Of a DNA stretch of 12,950 nucleotides, positions 1 through 6,707 are shown piece after piece. Position 1 is the first letter of the stretch; every line of letters begins with the position of its first letter. A program made the position numbers and the translations under genes. Origin of the DNA: Porphyromonadaceae bacterium UBA4277 (GTDB lineage Bacteria; Bacteroidota; Bacteroidia; Bacteroidales; Muribaculaceae); NCBI GenBank assembly GCA_002395965.1, contig DGVT01000027.1:12984-25933 (forward strand), read 5' to 3'. The notes below the pieces were generated by a model. It saw only the letters and a program-made list of their open reading frames with translations. It made no database searches and was not told the origin of the DNA.

Positions 1-389
1 TCAACCCCAATGTGCGTAAGCCCATACACGAGACCTTTGGTGAGAATTTGAATGATTTGGGTAACCTGTTCTTTATTGAGCCACTGGAGTATTTGCGTTT
101 CGTCTATCTGATGGAAAAATCTAACATTGTGCTAACCGATAGCGGCGGCATTCAGGAGGAAGCTCCCGGCTTAGGTAAGCCTGTGCTTGTGATGCGCGAC
201 ACCACCGAGCGTCCCGAGGCACTTGAGGCAGGCACTGTGAAACTTGTAGGCACCGACTATGATAAGATTGTTAACAATGTGTCGGTCCTGCTCGATGATT
301 CTAAAGCCTATGAAGCCATGAGCCATGCCACCAACCCCTATGGCGATGGAAAGGCTTGTGCGCGCATAGTTAATCATTTATCGAAATAA
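1..389 (+). CDS. wecB: UDP-N-acetylglucosamine 2-epimerase (non-hydrolysing), C-terminal part
   Basis: The gene begins before the window; the reading frame is open from base 3, giving 128 visible residues to the TAA at 387-389. The enzyme interconverts UDP-GlcNAc and UDP-ManNAc in the cytoplasm, the entry step to ManNAc-type sugars in capsule, O-antigen or enterobacterial-common-antigen-like polymers. The visible part starts with NPNV and carries the family signature LTDSGGIQEEAPGLGKPVLV followed by MRDTTERPEA and AGTVKLVGTD, which form the UDP-sugar site of the C-terminal Rossmann-like lobe, then the NPYGDGKA motif near the C-terminus. These blocks match WecB almost word for word. The full protein should be roughly 370-390 residues, so about a third is visible. 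galE follows after 23 nt on the same strand, which fits a nucleotide-sugar operon. Family assignment is secure; the exact polymer served cannot be told. Confidence 0.95.
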   Translation, partial: NPNVRKPIHETFGENLNDLGNLFFIEPLEYLRFVYLMEKSNIVLTDSGGIQEEAPGLGKPVLVMRDTTERPEALEAGTVKLVGTDYDKIVNNVSVLLDDSKAYEAMSHATNPYGDGKACARIVNHLSK

Positions 390-412
390 TCAGAATAAAC
401 TATCTATACATT

Positions 413-1447
413 ATGAAAGGGAAAATTTTAGTTACGGGTGGAACCGGTTTTATTGGTTCACACACTACGGTAGAATTGCAAAATGCCGGTTACGAGGTAG
501 TTATTATCGATAATCTGAGTAACAGTAACCGCGAAGTGCTTGACGGCATTGAGCACATAACCGGCATCCGCCCTGTCTTTGTTGAGGGTGACTGTACCGA
601 TATTGACACACTGCGCAAGCTCTTCAACGACAATCCGGGAATTAAAGGTATTATCAACTTTGCAGCCAGCAAGGCTGTGGGCGAGAGCGTTCAAAAGCCT
701 ATTCTTTATTATCGTAACAACCTGAATATCTTGCTCAACTTGCTTGACCTTATGCCTGAATATGGTGTTGAGGGATTTGTGTTCTCATCGTCGTGCACCG
801 TCTATGGTGAGCCCGATGTCAATCCTATCACCGAGGATGCACCGGTTAAGAAGGCAACATCGCCTTACGGTGCTACCAAGCAGATTTCAGAGGGCATAAT
901 TGCCGATGTGATAAAAAGTGGTAGTCCCATTAAGGCAGTCTTGCTGCGATATTTCAATCCTATAGGGGCTCATCCCACGGCCGAAATTGGTGAACTGCCA
1001 AACGGTGTGCCGCAGAATTTGGTGCCATATCTCACCCAGACGGCAATAGGCATTCGCAAGGAGCTTAGCGTCTTTGGCGATGACTATAACACCCCCGACG
1101 GCTCGTGCATCCGCGATTTCATCTATGTCGTTGACTTGGCAAAGGCTCACGTTCGTGCCCTTGACCGAATGCTGCAAGGCGAGAGCGATGAAGCCCTCGA
1201 AGTGTTTAACATCGGCACAGGCCAGGGTCTGTCGGTGCTCCAGCTGCTCAATGCGTTCGAGCGTTCTACCGGCGTGAAGGTGCCGCACAAGATCGTGGGC
1301 CGTCGCGAAGGCGACATCGAGAAGATCTGGGCCGACCCCAAGAAGGCTAATGAGGTGCTTGGCTGGCATGCCGAGACCAATATTGACGATGTAATGCGCA
1401 GTGCATGGCATTGGCAGCAGCGCCTGCGTGAGCGCGGTATAATGTAG
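413..1447 (+). CDS. galE: UDP-glucose 4-epimerase
   Basis: A complete 344-residue protein of the short-chain dehydrogenase superfamily that interconverts UDP-glucose and UDP-galactose (or the N-acetyl forms) using bound NAD. The N-terminal dinucleotide motif GGTGFIGSH lies at residues 9-17. The catalytic set is present: Ser127 in FSSSCTVYG, and Tyr152 and Lys156 in SPYGATK (E. coli Ser124, Tyr149 and Lys153 shifted by three). Other family blocks are AASKAVGES near 84-92, LLRYFNPIGAHP, RDFIYVVDLAKAH and FNIGTGQG. The length matches GalE (about 338-345). ATG 413 is chosen because the NAD fold starts four residues in. There is no clear Shine-Dalgarno site, only an A/T-rich leader, as is common in Bacteroidetes. 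It follows wecB by 23 nt and is probably co-transcribed; a palindromic terminator lies 23 nt after the stop. Whether it prefers Glc/Gal or GlcNAc/GalNAc substrates cannot be read safely. Confidence 0.96.
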   Translation: MKGKILVTGGTGFIGSHTTVELQNAGYEVVIIDNLSNSNREVLDGIEHITGIRPVFVEGDCTDIDTLRKLFNDNPGIKGIINFAASKAVGESVQKPILYYRNNLNILLNLLDLMPEYGVEGFVFSSSCTVYGEPDVNPITEDAPVKKATSPYGATKQISEGIIADVIKSGSPIKAVLLRYFNPIGAHPTAEIGELPNGVPQNLVPYLTQTAIGIRKELSVFGDDYNTPDGSCIRDFIYVVDLAKAHVRALDRMLQGESDEALEVFNIGTGQGLSVLQLLNAFERSTGVKVPHKIVGRREGDIEKIWADPKKANEVLGWHAETNIDDVMRSAWHWQQRLRERGIM

Positions 1448-1470
1448 TAAGCTGCGAAATAATGTGCATT

Positions 1471-1498
1471 AAGAGGGTGCGTCATGACGCACCCTCTT
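1471..1498. terminator. Perfect palindromic bidirectional terminator between galE and mutS2
   Basis: The left arm AAGAGGGTGCGTCA (1471-1484) is immediately followed by its exact reverse complement (1485-1498), giving a 28-nt perfect palindrome. As RNA it would fold into a GC-rich stem with a minimal loop in either direction. On the + strand it ends in CTCTTTT, a short U-tract; on the - strand it ends in CTCTTAA, weaker. It lies between the convergent stops of galE (1447) and mutS2 (1521), so it can end both transcripts. Confidence 0.85.
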
Positions 1499-1520
1499 TT
1501 GCTATCTTGTGCACGATGCA

Positions 1521-3986
1521 CTAATCGAGATCCACGACAGTGATACCAGCTCCGCCCAGTTGAATGTGCTCATCGTGGTAGCTTGCCACTCCGGCCACGG
1601 TGTCGAGGTAATGCCTGATGACGTCTCTCAAGACGCCTGTGCCCGTGCCGTGCAGTATTCTCACGCGGTGTGCACTGAACTGTATGGCATCGTCGATGAA
1701 ATAGGTAACTGCCTGCAGGGCTTCGTCGGCTCTCATGCCACGCACATCGATATCGAGCTTGAAATTAAGCTGGCGCGTGCGTATTTCGGCCTGTGTGGAG
1801 CTGGACATCGATGAGGTGGTCGGTGCGGCTTGCTGGGGCTTTTTGTTTGAACGCTTGAGCTTTCCGGTCTCGATGCGCGTTTTAAGGTTGCCGAATGCCA
1901 CTATGGCATATTTCTCGTCGATGCTGATGATCTGCCCTGTGACCGAGCTGCCGGCCATGGTCACATTATCGCCCTGACGCAATGGGACATCGGCTTGATC
2001 GGCCGTAGGCCGGTCGTGGCCTGTTCTTGTGGAGCGACGACGTGATTGTGATTGCAATTTGTTGATGTGCCGAGCACTGGGCGTGGCCTGGTCGTCGGCA
2101 TTGATGCGCTGCTTGAACTCCTCGAGCTGGTGCCGCAGTTGCTTGGTTTTTTCTTTCTCGGCCTGGATGGTGCGGATTTCGAGGATGGTTTTTTCTATCT
2201 GAGCATTGCTCTTGCTGATGATTTCGCGTGCCTCGGTGTGTGCATCGCTGATGATTTGGCGTTGCTGCAGTTTGAGCTTGTCCAGACGGTTGTTATAGTC
2301 GTCAATTAGGTTGTCGAGTTTCTTCTGCCTTGAGTGTACTTCCTGACGCTTGCTTTCCCAGTATCGACGGTCGCGCACAATGTCGAGCAGATATTTGTCC
2401 ATGTTGATGTAGTCGCTGCCCACAATCTTCGACGCTTCGTCGATTACTGTGGACGGCAGGCCAATTTTTCGTGCTATCTCAATGGCAAAAGAGCTGCCTG
2501 GGTGGCCCATCTGCAGTTGGAAAAGCGGCTGCATCTTCTGTCGGTCGTAGAGCATGGCGCCATTGACGATGCCAGGGGTGTCGTCGGCCATCTGCTTGAG
2601 GCCCAAGTAGTGTGTGGTGATGACTCCCATAACGTGGCTTTGATTCAGCTGGCGGAGTATTGCCTGAGCAATCGCACTGCCAATCTGAGGCTCTGTGCCA
2701 CTGCCAAACTCATCGATGAGGATGAGAGACTGTTTAGTGCCACGCTGCAGAAACGTCTTCATGTTCTGCAGGTGCGAGCTGTAGGTGCTCAGGTCGTCTT
2801 CGATAGATTGCTGGTCGCCGATGTCGATGAAGATGTCGGCGAATATTCCCATGTGTGAATTGCTGTAGAGTGTGGGCAGTATGCCGCATTGCATCATGTA
2901 TTGAATCACGCCCACGGTCTTAAGACACACGCTTTTGCCTCCGGCGTTGGGACCTGAGATGAGCAAGATGCGGTGATTATCGTCGAGTTCGATGGCCAGT
3001 GGCACCACCTCCTTTCCTTGCTCACGCAGCGATAGCAGCAGAGCCGGGTGCACGGCATGGTACCACTCAAGTAGTGGCTGGAAGTGGATGTGTGGCATTT
3101 GGCCGCCAGTGTCTTGGGCAAATAGTGCTTTGGCTCTAATAAAGTCGAACTTGCCGAGCAAGTCATAGCTGTCGAGCAATTCGATGGCGTGTGGCCTGAC
3201 AGCATCGGTGAGTGCGGTGAGGATGCGGACAATTTCGCGGGCGATTTCAGCCTCTGTCTCGCGGATGTTATTCCCCACCTCGACCACTTCTTCAGGCTCG
3301 ATAAAGAATGTTTTACCTGATGCCGAAGTGTCGTGGACGATGCCTCTGATCTTACGCTTGTGAGCCGGTGACACCGGGATTACGAGGCGTCCGTCGCGCA
3401 CGCTGGGTTGCACATCGCTCTCGAGGGTACCGTCTTGCTTGCCTTGAGCAATCACTCGTCGCATGGCAGCTCCGATGCTCGCTTGCAGCGACATGAGCTG
3501 GCGACGTAGCTGGCCCAACTGCGGCGAAGCAGTGTCTTTGATGTTGCCGTGCTTATCGAGAACTTGCGAAATTTCGGTTGAAATCTCGGGGAAGTCATTC
3601 ATTTGCTGTGCGAGTGCGCTCAGGGTGGGGTAGATGGCGTTTTCATCGGCCTTTGAGGTGAAGAAATGTTTTATTTCCCCTATAGTGAATAGAGAGTGCT
3701 GCAAGTTGAAGAAATTCTCGGCCGATATGAACGACCCGGGCACTGCAATCGATTTGAGTGTGCTCCGCAAGTCGTAATAATGATTAAGTGGAAACTCGCG
3801 CTTCGACTGCATGATTGCGAGAAACTCGTTGGTCTGCGTGAGCAATAATTGCACTTCATCGCCATTGGTGGTGAAGTGCATCTGGTTGCAGTGCTGTATG
3901 CCCATGGGGCTGATGCAATGCGACTCTATTTCGCGGCGTATGGTGTCGAAACCGATTCTCGCCTCAAAGTTTTGTGGGTAAATCAT
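1521..3986 (-). CDS. mutS2: MutS2 ATPase with C-terminal Smr domain
   Basis: A complete 821-residue MutS2 protein, slightly longer than the usual 780-800. MutS2 does not take part in mismatch repair. In different bacteria it has been shown to restrain homologous recombination or to split collided ribosomes; which applies here is not known. The N-terminal 330 residues are the core/clamp region with the family block HDTSASGKTFFIEPEEVVE (218-236). The ATPase follows: Walker A GPNAGGKS at 345-352, Walker B LILIDE at 421-426, and ITTHYLGLK at 456-464. Residues about 540-635 are a charged coiled coil, about 665-712 a small beta-rich linker domain, and 742-821 the Smr domain with DVRGMRADEA (747-756) and HGTGTG (779-784). 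ATG at 3986 is the start because an in-frame TGA lies three codons upstream. No promoter is visible in the 110 nt before it, so it is probably transcribed with the FMN-protein gene. Confidence 0.96.
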   Translation of the reverse strand: MIYPQNFEARIGFDTIRREIESHCISPMGIQHCNQMHFTTNGDEVQLLLTQTNEFLAIMQSKREFPLNHYYDLRSTLKSIAVPGSFISAENFFNLQHSLFTIGEIKHFFTSKADENAIYPTLSALAQQMNDFPEISTEISQVLDKHGNIKDTASPQLGQLRRQLMSLQASIGAAMRRVIAQGKQDGTLESDVQPSVRDGRLVIPVSPAHKRKIRGIVHDTSASGKTFFIEPEEVVEVGNNIRETEAEIAREIVRILTALTDAVRPHAIELLDSYDLLGKFDFIRAKALFAQDTGGQMPHIHFQPLLEWYHAVHPALLLSLREQGKEVVPLAIELDDNHRILLISGPNAGGKSVCLKTVGVIQYMMQCGILPTLYSNSHMGIFADIFIDIGDQQSIEDDLSTYSSHLQNMKTFLQRGTKQSLILIDEFGSGTEPQIGSAIAQAILRQLNQSHVMGVITTHYLGLKQMADDTPGIVNGAMLYDRQKMQPLFQLQMGHPGSSFAIEIARKIGLPSTVIDEASKIVGSDYINMDKYLLDIVRDRRYWESKRQEVHSRQKKLDNLIDDYNNRLDKLKLQQRQIISDAHTEAREIISKSNAQIEKTILEIRTIQAEKEKTKQLRHQLEEFKQRINADDQATPSARHINKLQSQSRRRSTRTGHDRPTADQADVPLRQGDNVTMAGSSVTGQIISIDEKYAIVAFGNLKTRIETGKLKRSNKKPQQAAPTTSSMSSSTQAEIRTRQLNFKLDIDVRGMRADEALQAVTYFIDDAIQFSAHRVRILHGTGTGVLRDVIRHYLDTVAGVASYHDEHIQLGGAGITVVDLD

Positions 3987-4096
3987 TATTTGTCAAGATG
4001 CGAGCCTGCAATGTGCCATGACAGTATGCCGACGAGTGCATTTGCCTCGCTAAGCATCACTGGCGTGGCGTTTGCGTTGCTGGCTTCGTCTCGTGG
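3987..4096 (-). other. Spacer between FMN-protein gene and mutS2, open in frame
   Basis: Read on the - strand, this spacer continues the FMN-protein frame without a further stop for 36 codons after its TAG. It closes with a TAA that overlaps the mutS2 start as TAATG. Within it an ATG at 4057 would encode a 23-residue peptide ending at that TAA, which could couple translation to mutS2. An open run of about 37 codons has roughly a one-in-six chance at random, so this alone does not prove coding. The stretch GTGATGCTTAGCGAGG also recalls a family of dispersed intergenic repeats whose conceptual translation contains 'VMLSEA'; that is from memory and unverified. An imperfect hairpin (CGAG/CTCG arms with an inner GCA/TGC pairing) lies at 4033-4049. 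No TAnnTTTG promoter is visible. Confidence 0.3.
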
Positions 4097-4498
4097 CTAC
4101 TTTTTGCCTGACTTGTGTTCAAGTCCCATCTGTATGTTCTTGATTAATGCCTCGCTGGTGTAGGTGGCGCCGGTGGCTACGTCGGCATGCACCTTCTTAG
4201 CTTCACTAAGTGTCTTGCCTTCGAATTGTGGCAAAACCTTGGCCACGGCACGTTTCAGGTATTGTGGCGTCTCTTCGTTGGGGAGCACCTCGATACGCTC
4301 AATTTTGTTGCCCTTGACGTGGATGTTAACAGGTGTCTTTCCGTTATAGCCATAGACCTTGCTCGCAATGTCGCCGGTGAATATGACTTGTGTCTTGGAG
4401 GTGGTGCGTGATGACTTCTTTTTAGTCTTTGCCTCAACAGGCATTGCTGCAATGGCAGCAATGAGCAAGCTGCAGATAATGGTATTTGATATTCTCAT
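4097..4498 (-). CDS. Exported FMN-binding domain protein with covalent-flavin motif
   Basis: A 133-residue protein. Residues 1-23 form a signal peptide (hydrophobic run from about 7 to 19, AMPVEA before the likely cut), followed by a basic linker KTKKKSSRTTSK. The rest matches the small FMN-binding domain (PF04205) found in RnfG, NqrC and related periplasmic flavoproteins. The key motif is DVATGAT at 106-112, fitting the D-x-x-[S/T]-G-A-T consensus at which ApbE attaches FMN by a phosphoester bond; Thr112 would be the acceptor. It is therefore probably an extracytoplasmic one-domain flavin electron carrier. No partner reductase, ApbE or quinone oxidoreductase gene is in the window, so donor and acceptor are unknown. 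A good promoter lies just upstream at 4519-4547, leaving a leader of only about 15-20 nt. mutS2 lies downstream and may share the transcript. The domain call is firm, the physiological role open. Confidence 0.85.
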   Translation of the reverse strand: MRISNTIICSLLIAAIAAMPVEAKTKKKSSRTTSKTQVIFTGDIASKVYGYNGKTPVNIHVKGNKIERIEVLPNEETPQYLKRAVAKVLPQFEGKTLSEAKKVHADVATGATYTSEALIKNIQMGLEHKSGKK

Positions 4499-4518
4499 AT
4501 TGTGTTGATTTTACGGTG

Positions 4519-4547
4519 CAAAATTACGACATTTTGATTGATTACAA
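4519..4547 (-). promoter_or_regulatory. Bacteroidetes-type promoter for FMN-protein gene
   Basis: On the - strand the -7 element TAATTTTG (forward 4519-4526) fits TAnnTTTG exactly. A TTG -33 element (forward 4545-4547) lies 18 nt upstream, close to the usual 19-21. The FMN-protein ATG at 4498 follows 20 nt after the -7 element, so the leader would be short. Confidence 0.65.
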
Positions 4548-4592
4548 TGCCTAAAGTTTAATGAGAAATGAATTTTTTCAAGAATTTTCTTT

Positions 4593-4620
4593 TTTGTTCG
4601 TTCTATTTGGAGTAACTTTG
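4593..4620 (+). promoter_or_regulatory. Candidate Bacteroidetes promoter for the tsaC operon
   Basis: TAACTTTG at 4613-4620 fits the TAnnTTTG -7 consensus. TTTG at 4593-4596 could be the -33 element, but the spacing of 16 nt is shorter than the usual 19-21. It lies 66 nt before the chosen tsaC ATG, in an A/T-rich divergent region shared with the FMN-protein gene. The -7 match is good, the -33 assignment uncertain. Confidence 0.45.
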
Positions 4621-4676
4621 TTTGTTTAATGATTGCTTGATGAGGCCATAGTCTCGATAAAATGCAGTCACATAAT

Positions 4677-4680
4677 AGGA
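4677..4680 (+). promoter_or_regulatory. AGGA ribosome binding site supporting the tsaC ATG
   Basis: AGGA lies 6 nt before ATG 4687, a normal spacing. It supports this ATG over the in-frame TTG at 4633, which would add 18 residues that fit no family member and leave almost no leader after the candidate promoter. Confidence 0.5.
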
Positions 4681-4686
4681 ATAATA

Positions 4687-5271
4687 ATGAGAAAGCAAAA
4701 TAATATAGATTTTAACGACGACCTAATAGCCTGCCTCGAAGTGCTGCGAAAGGGAGGGCTGATATTGTATCCCACCGACACGATATGGGGAATAGGCTGT
4801 GACGCCACTAATGCCCAGGCCGTGAAGCGAGTTTATGAGTTAAAAAAACGTGCCGATAATAAAGCATTAATAGTGCTCATAGACAGTGCCGACTACCTTG
4901 ACCATTATGTGGTGGATGTGCCTTATATGGCTCACGAGCTGATTAATGTGGCCGTGAAACCGCTTACTATAGTGTATGAGGGCGCTTTCAACTTAGCACC
5001 CAATTTGCTCGGCGACAACGATAGTGTGGGCATTAGGGTGACTGCCGAGCCTTTTACGCATGAGTTGTGCCGCCGGCTGGGAAAACCATTGGTGTCAACT
5101 TCGGCAAACGTGAGTGGCAAGCCTGCAGCTAAAGTCTTTTCACAAATCGACCGCACGATTATCGATGGCGTGGATTATGTAGTAAAATACCGGCGTGATG
5201 ATGTTGCACTGCATGAGCCGTCAAACGTAATTCTGCTCGGTGCTGATGGCACGTTTAAAATAATCAGATGA
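4687..5271 (+). CDS. tsaC: Threonylcarbamoyl-AMP synthase (Sua5/YrdC/YciO family)
   Basis: A 194-residue cytoplasmic enzyme that makes L-threonylcarbamoyl-AMP from threonine, bicarbonate and ATP, the first step of the t6A37 modification of ANN-decoding tRNAs. Seen in order: LILYPTDTIWGIGCDA (25-40), the family opening; ELKKRADNKALIVLI (51-65) with the conserved basic KxR-like patch for nucleotide and substrate; KPLTIVY (91-97); APNLL; SVGIRV; and KPLVSTSANVSGKPAA (133-148). The length fits the short YrdC form rather than Sua5, which has an extra C-terminal domain. ATG 4687 is preferred over upstream TTG codons because of the AGGA site and homologue length. It is first in a run of four closely spaced genes, with the sugar transferase starting 7 nt after its stop. 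The paralogue YciO cannot be ruled out by eye, but no other member is in the window. Confidence 0.9.
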   Translation: MRKQNNIDFNDDLIACLEVLRKGGLILYPTDTIWGIGCDATNAQAVKRVYELKKRADNKALIVLIDSADYLDHYVVDVPYMAHELINVAVKPLTIVYEGAFNLAPNLLGDNDSVGIRVTAEPFTHELCRRLGKPLVSTSANVSGKPAAKVFSQIDRTIIDGVDYVVKYRRDDVALHEPSNVILLGADGTFKIIR

Positions 5272-5278
5272 TGTTACG

Positions 5279-6697
5279 ATGGTTAACGAACACATTCAAC
5301 GAACAAAATATGTGGTAGGCGACTTTGTAATGTCGAGCCTGGCATGGGTCTGCTATAACTGCATTAGATATTTGATGGGTGCTGTGCATGGCACTTACTC
5401 ATCTCTTTTCCAATTTATAACCTCGCAAAATGTGCTCTTAGGATGCGTGGCGTTTCCGCTGGTCATGATGGGCGTATATGTGTTGTCGGGGTACTATAAC
5501 GAGGTGTTTCGAAAGTCACGCTTGCAGGAACTGTTCATTACATTCTGGAGTGCGGTGGTGAATACCTTGATAATATTCTTCATAGCACTTATTAATGATG
5601 TGAAGGCTCCGCGGGCATTCAACTATGAGATGCTGTTGATATTATGCCTGTTGCTATTTGCAAGTGTTTACTCGGTGCGATGCGTAATAACGAGTTTCAC
5701 TTCATCTAAAATTAAAAGTCGCAAGTGGTCGTCACGTACCCTTATAGTGGGATGCGGCACGGCAGCCGTTGCATTTGTCAACAAGCTGAACAGCATGCGC
5801 GATTCGCTGGGCTATGACGTTATCGGTTATGTTAGAATTCCCGGTGAGAGTGATGCAAAGCACAATGATTTGCCTTGTTATGATATCGAAAATGTAGAAA
5901 GTGTGTGTCGCGACAATAATGTCGAGGAAATTATAGTCGTGCCCACAAAGAATGACAGCCAGATGGTGCTAAATGCTATAAACTGCCTGTTTCCACTCCA
6001 GTTGCCCATAAAGACGACTCCGTCACGCAACAATATACTCTTGTCGCAGGTGCGCATAAGCGACATGCAGGGCGTGCCGCTGGTCGATATCTCAGGTAGT
6101 AATATGAGTGCCGGTGAAAAAAACATTAAGCGCCTGCTTGATATTATATTGTCGATACTGGCACTGATAGTCCTTAGCCCATTCATGCTGCTTGTGGCTG
6201 TAGCCATCAAACTCGATTCTAAGGGTAGTGTGATATACACCCAGGAGAGGGTGGGGTATCATAACCTTCCTTTCAAAATATTGAAATTCAGGAGCATGGT
6301 TGAGAATGCCGAGAGTGGAAACGTGCCTCAGCTAACTGCCGACAACGACCCGCGAGTGACCCGGGTGGGACGGTTTATGCGCAAGTATCGCATCGACGAG
6401 CTGCCGCAATTCTGGAATGTGCTTGTGGGGGAGATGTCGATTGTGGGACCTCGTCCCGAAAGGCGTTACTTTGTAGAAAAAATACAGCATGAGGTTCCTT
6501 CTTATGCCTTACTTCATCAGGTGCGTCCCGGCATAACTTCTTTGGGCATGGTGAAATATGGCTATGCACAGAATTTGGAGGAAATGATTGAACGTTTGAA
6601 TTATGACCTGATATATTTGGAAAACATGTCGCTCATTAACGATGTGAAGATTATGGTTTATACCATAAAAATTGTTATCACTGGTCGTGGAATGTAG
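5279..6697 (+). CDS. Polytopic polyprenyl-phosphate sugar-1-phosphate transferase (WbaP/WcaJ type)
   Basis: A 472-residue inner-membrane enzyme that moves a sugar-1-phosphate from a UDP-sugar to undecaprenyl phosphate, the first membrane step of capsule, exopolysaccharide or O-glycan assembly. Four N-terminal membrane segments lie at about 12-33, 50-71, 85-106 and 115-136. A soluble nucleotide-binding-like fold begins at TLIVGCGTAA (154-163). The C-terminal catalytic domain (PF02397) runs from KRLLDIILS (284), with the membrane helix at 286-311, TQERVGYHNLPFKILKFRSM (321-340), and the catalytic Asp373-Glu374 pair within YRIDELPQFWNVL, then GEMSIVGPRPE and RPGIT. The ATG follows 7 nt after the tsaC stop; the next gene starts 10 nt after its TAG. 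The sugar transferred (Glc, Gal, GalNAc or a derivative) cannot be told from sequence. The wecB and galE genes upstream supply candidate UDP-sugars but are in a different transcription unit. Confidence 0.92.
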   Translation: MVNEHIQRTKYVVGDFVMSSLAWVCYNCIRYLMGAVHGTYSSLFQFITSQNVLLGCVAFPLVMMGVYVLSGYYNEVFRKSRLQELFITFWSAVVNTLIIFFIALINDVKAPRAFNYEMLLILCLLLFASVYSVRCVITSFTSSKIKSRKWSSRTLIVGCGTAAVAFVNKLNSMRDSLGYDVIGYVRIPGESDAKHNDLPCYDIENVESVCRDNNVEEIIVVPTKNDSQMVLNAINCLFPLQLPIKTTPSRNNILLSQVRISDMQGVPLVDISGSNMSAGEKNIKRLLDIILSILALIVLSPFMLLVAVAIKLDSKGSVIYTQERVGYHNLPFKILKFRSMVENAESGNVPQLTADNDPRVTRVGRFMRKYRIDELPQFWNVLVGEMSIVGPRPERRYFVEKIQHEVPSYALLHQVRPGITSLGMVKYGYAQNLEEMIERLNYDLIYLENMSLINDVKIMVYTIKIVITGRGM

Positions 6698-6707
6698 ATT
6701 AGTTAGA

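Noticed and set aside
2334..2858. A 174-codon open frame on the + strand within mutS2, and similar long frames opposite galE (887-1411).
   Set aside because: Both lie entirely opposite well-recognised conserved proteins and their translations resemble no family; they are codon-bias shadows.
4633..4686. An 18-residue N-terminal extension of TsaC from TTG 4633.
   Set aside because: The extension fits no homologue, and ATG 4687 has an AGGA site at proper spacing.
6672..6707. Starting the ClC gene at TTG 6672, overlapping the sugar transferase gene.
   Set aside because: GTG 6708 gives a normal 10-nt gap and a length close to relatives; the extra 12 residues merely overlap the transferase C-terminus.
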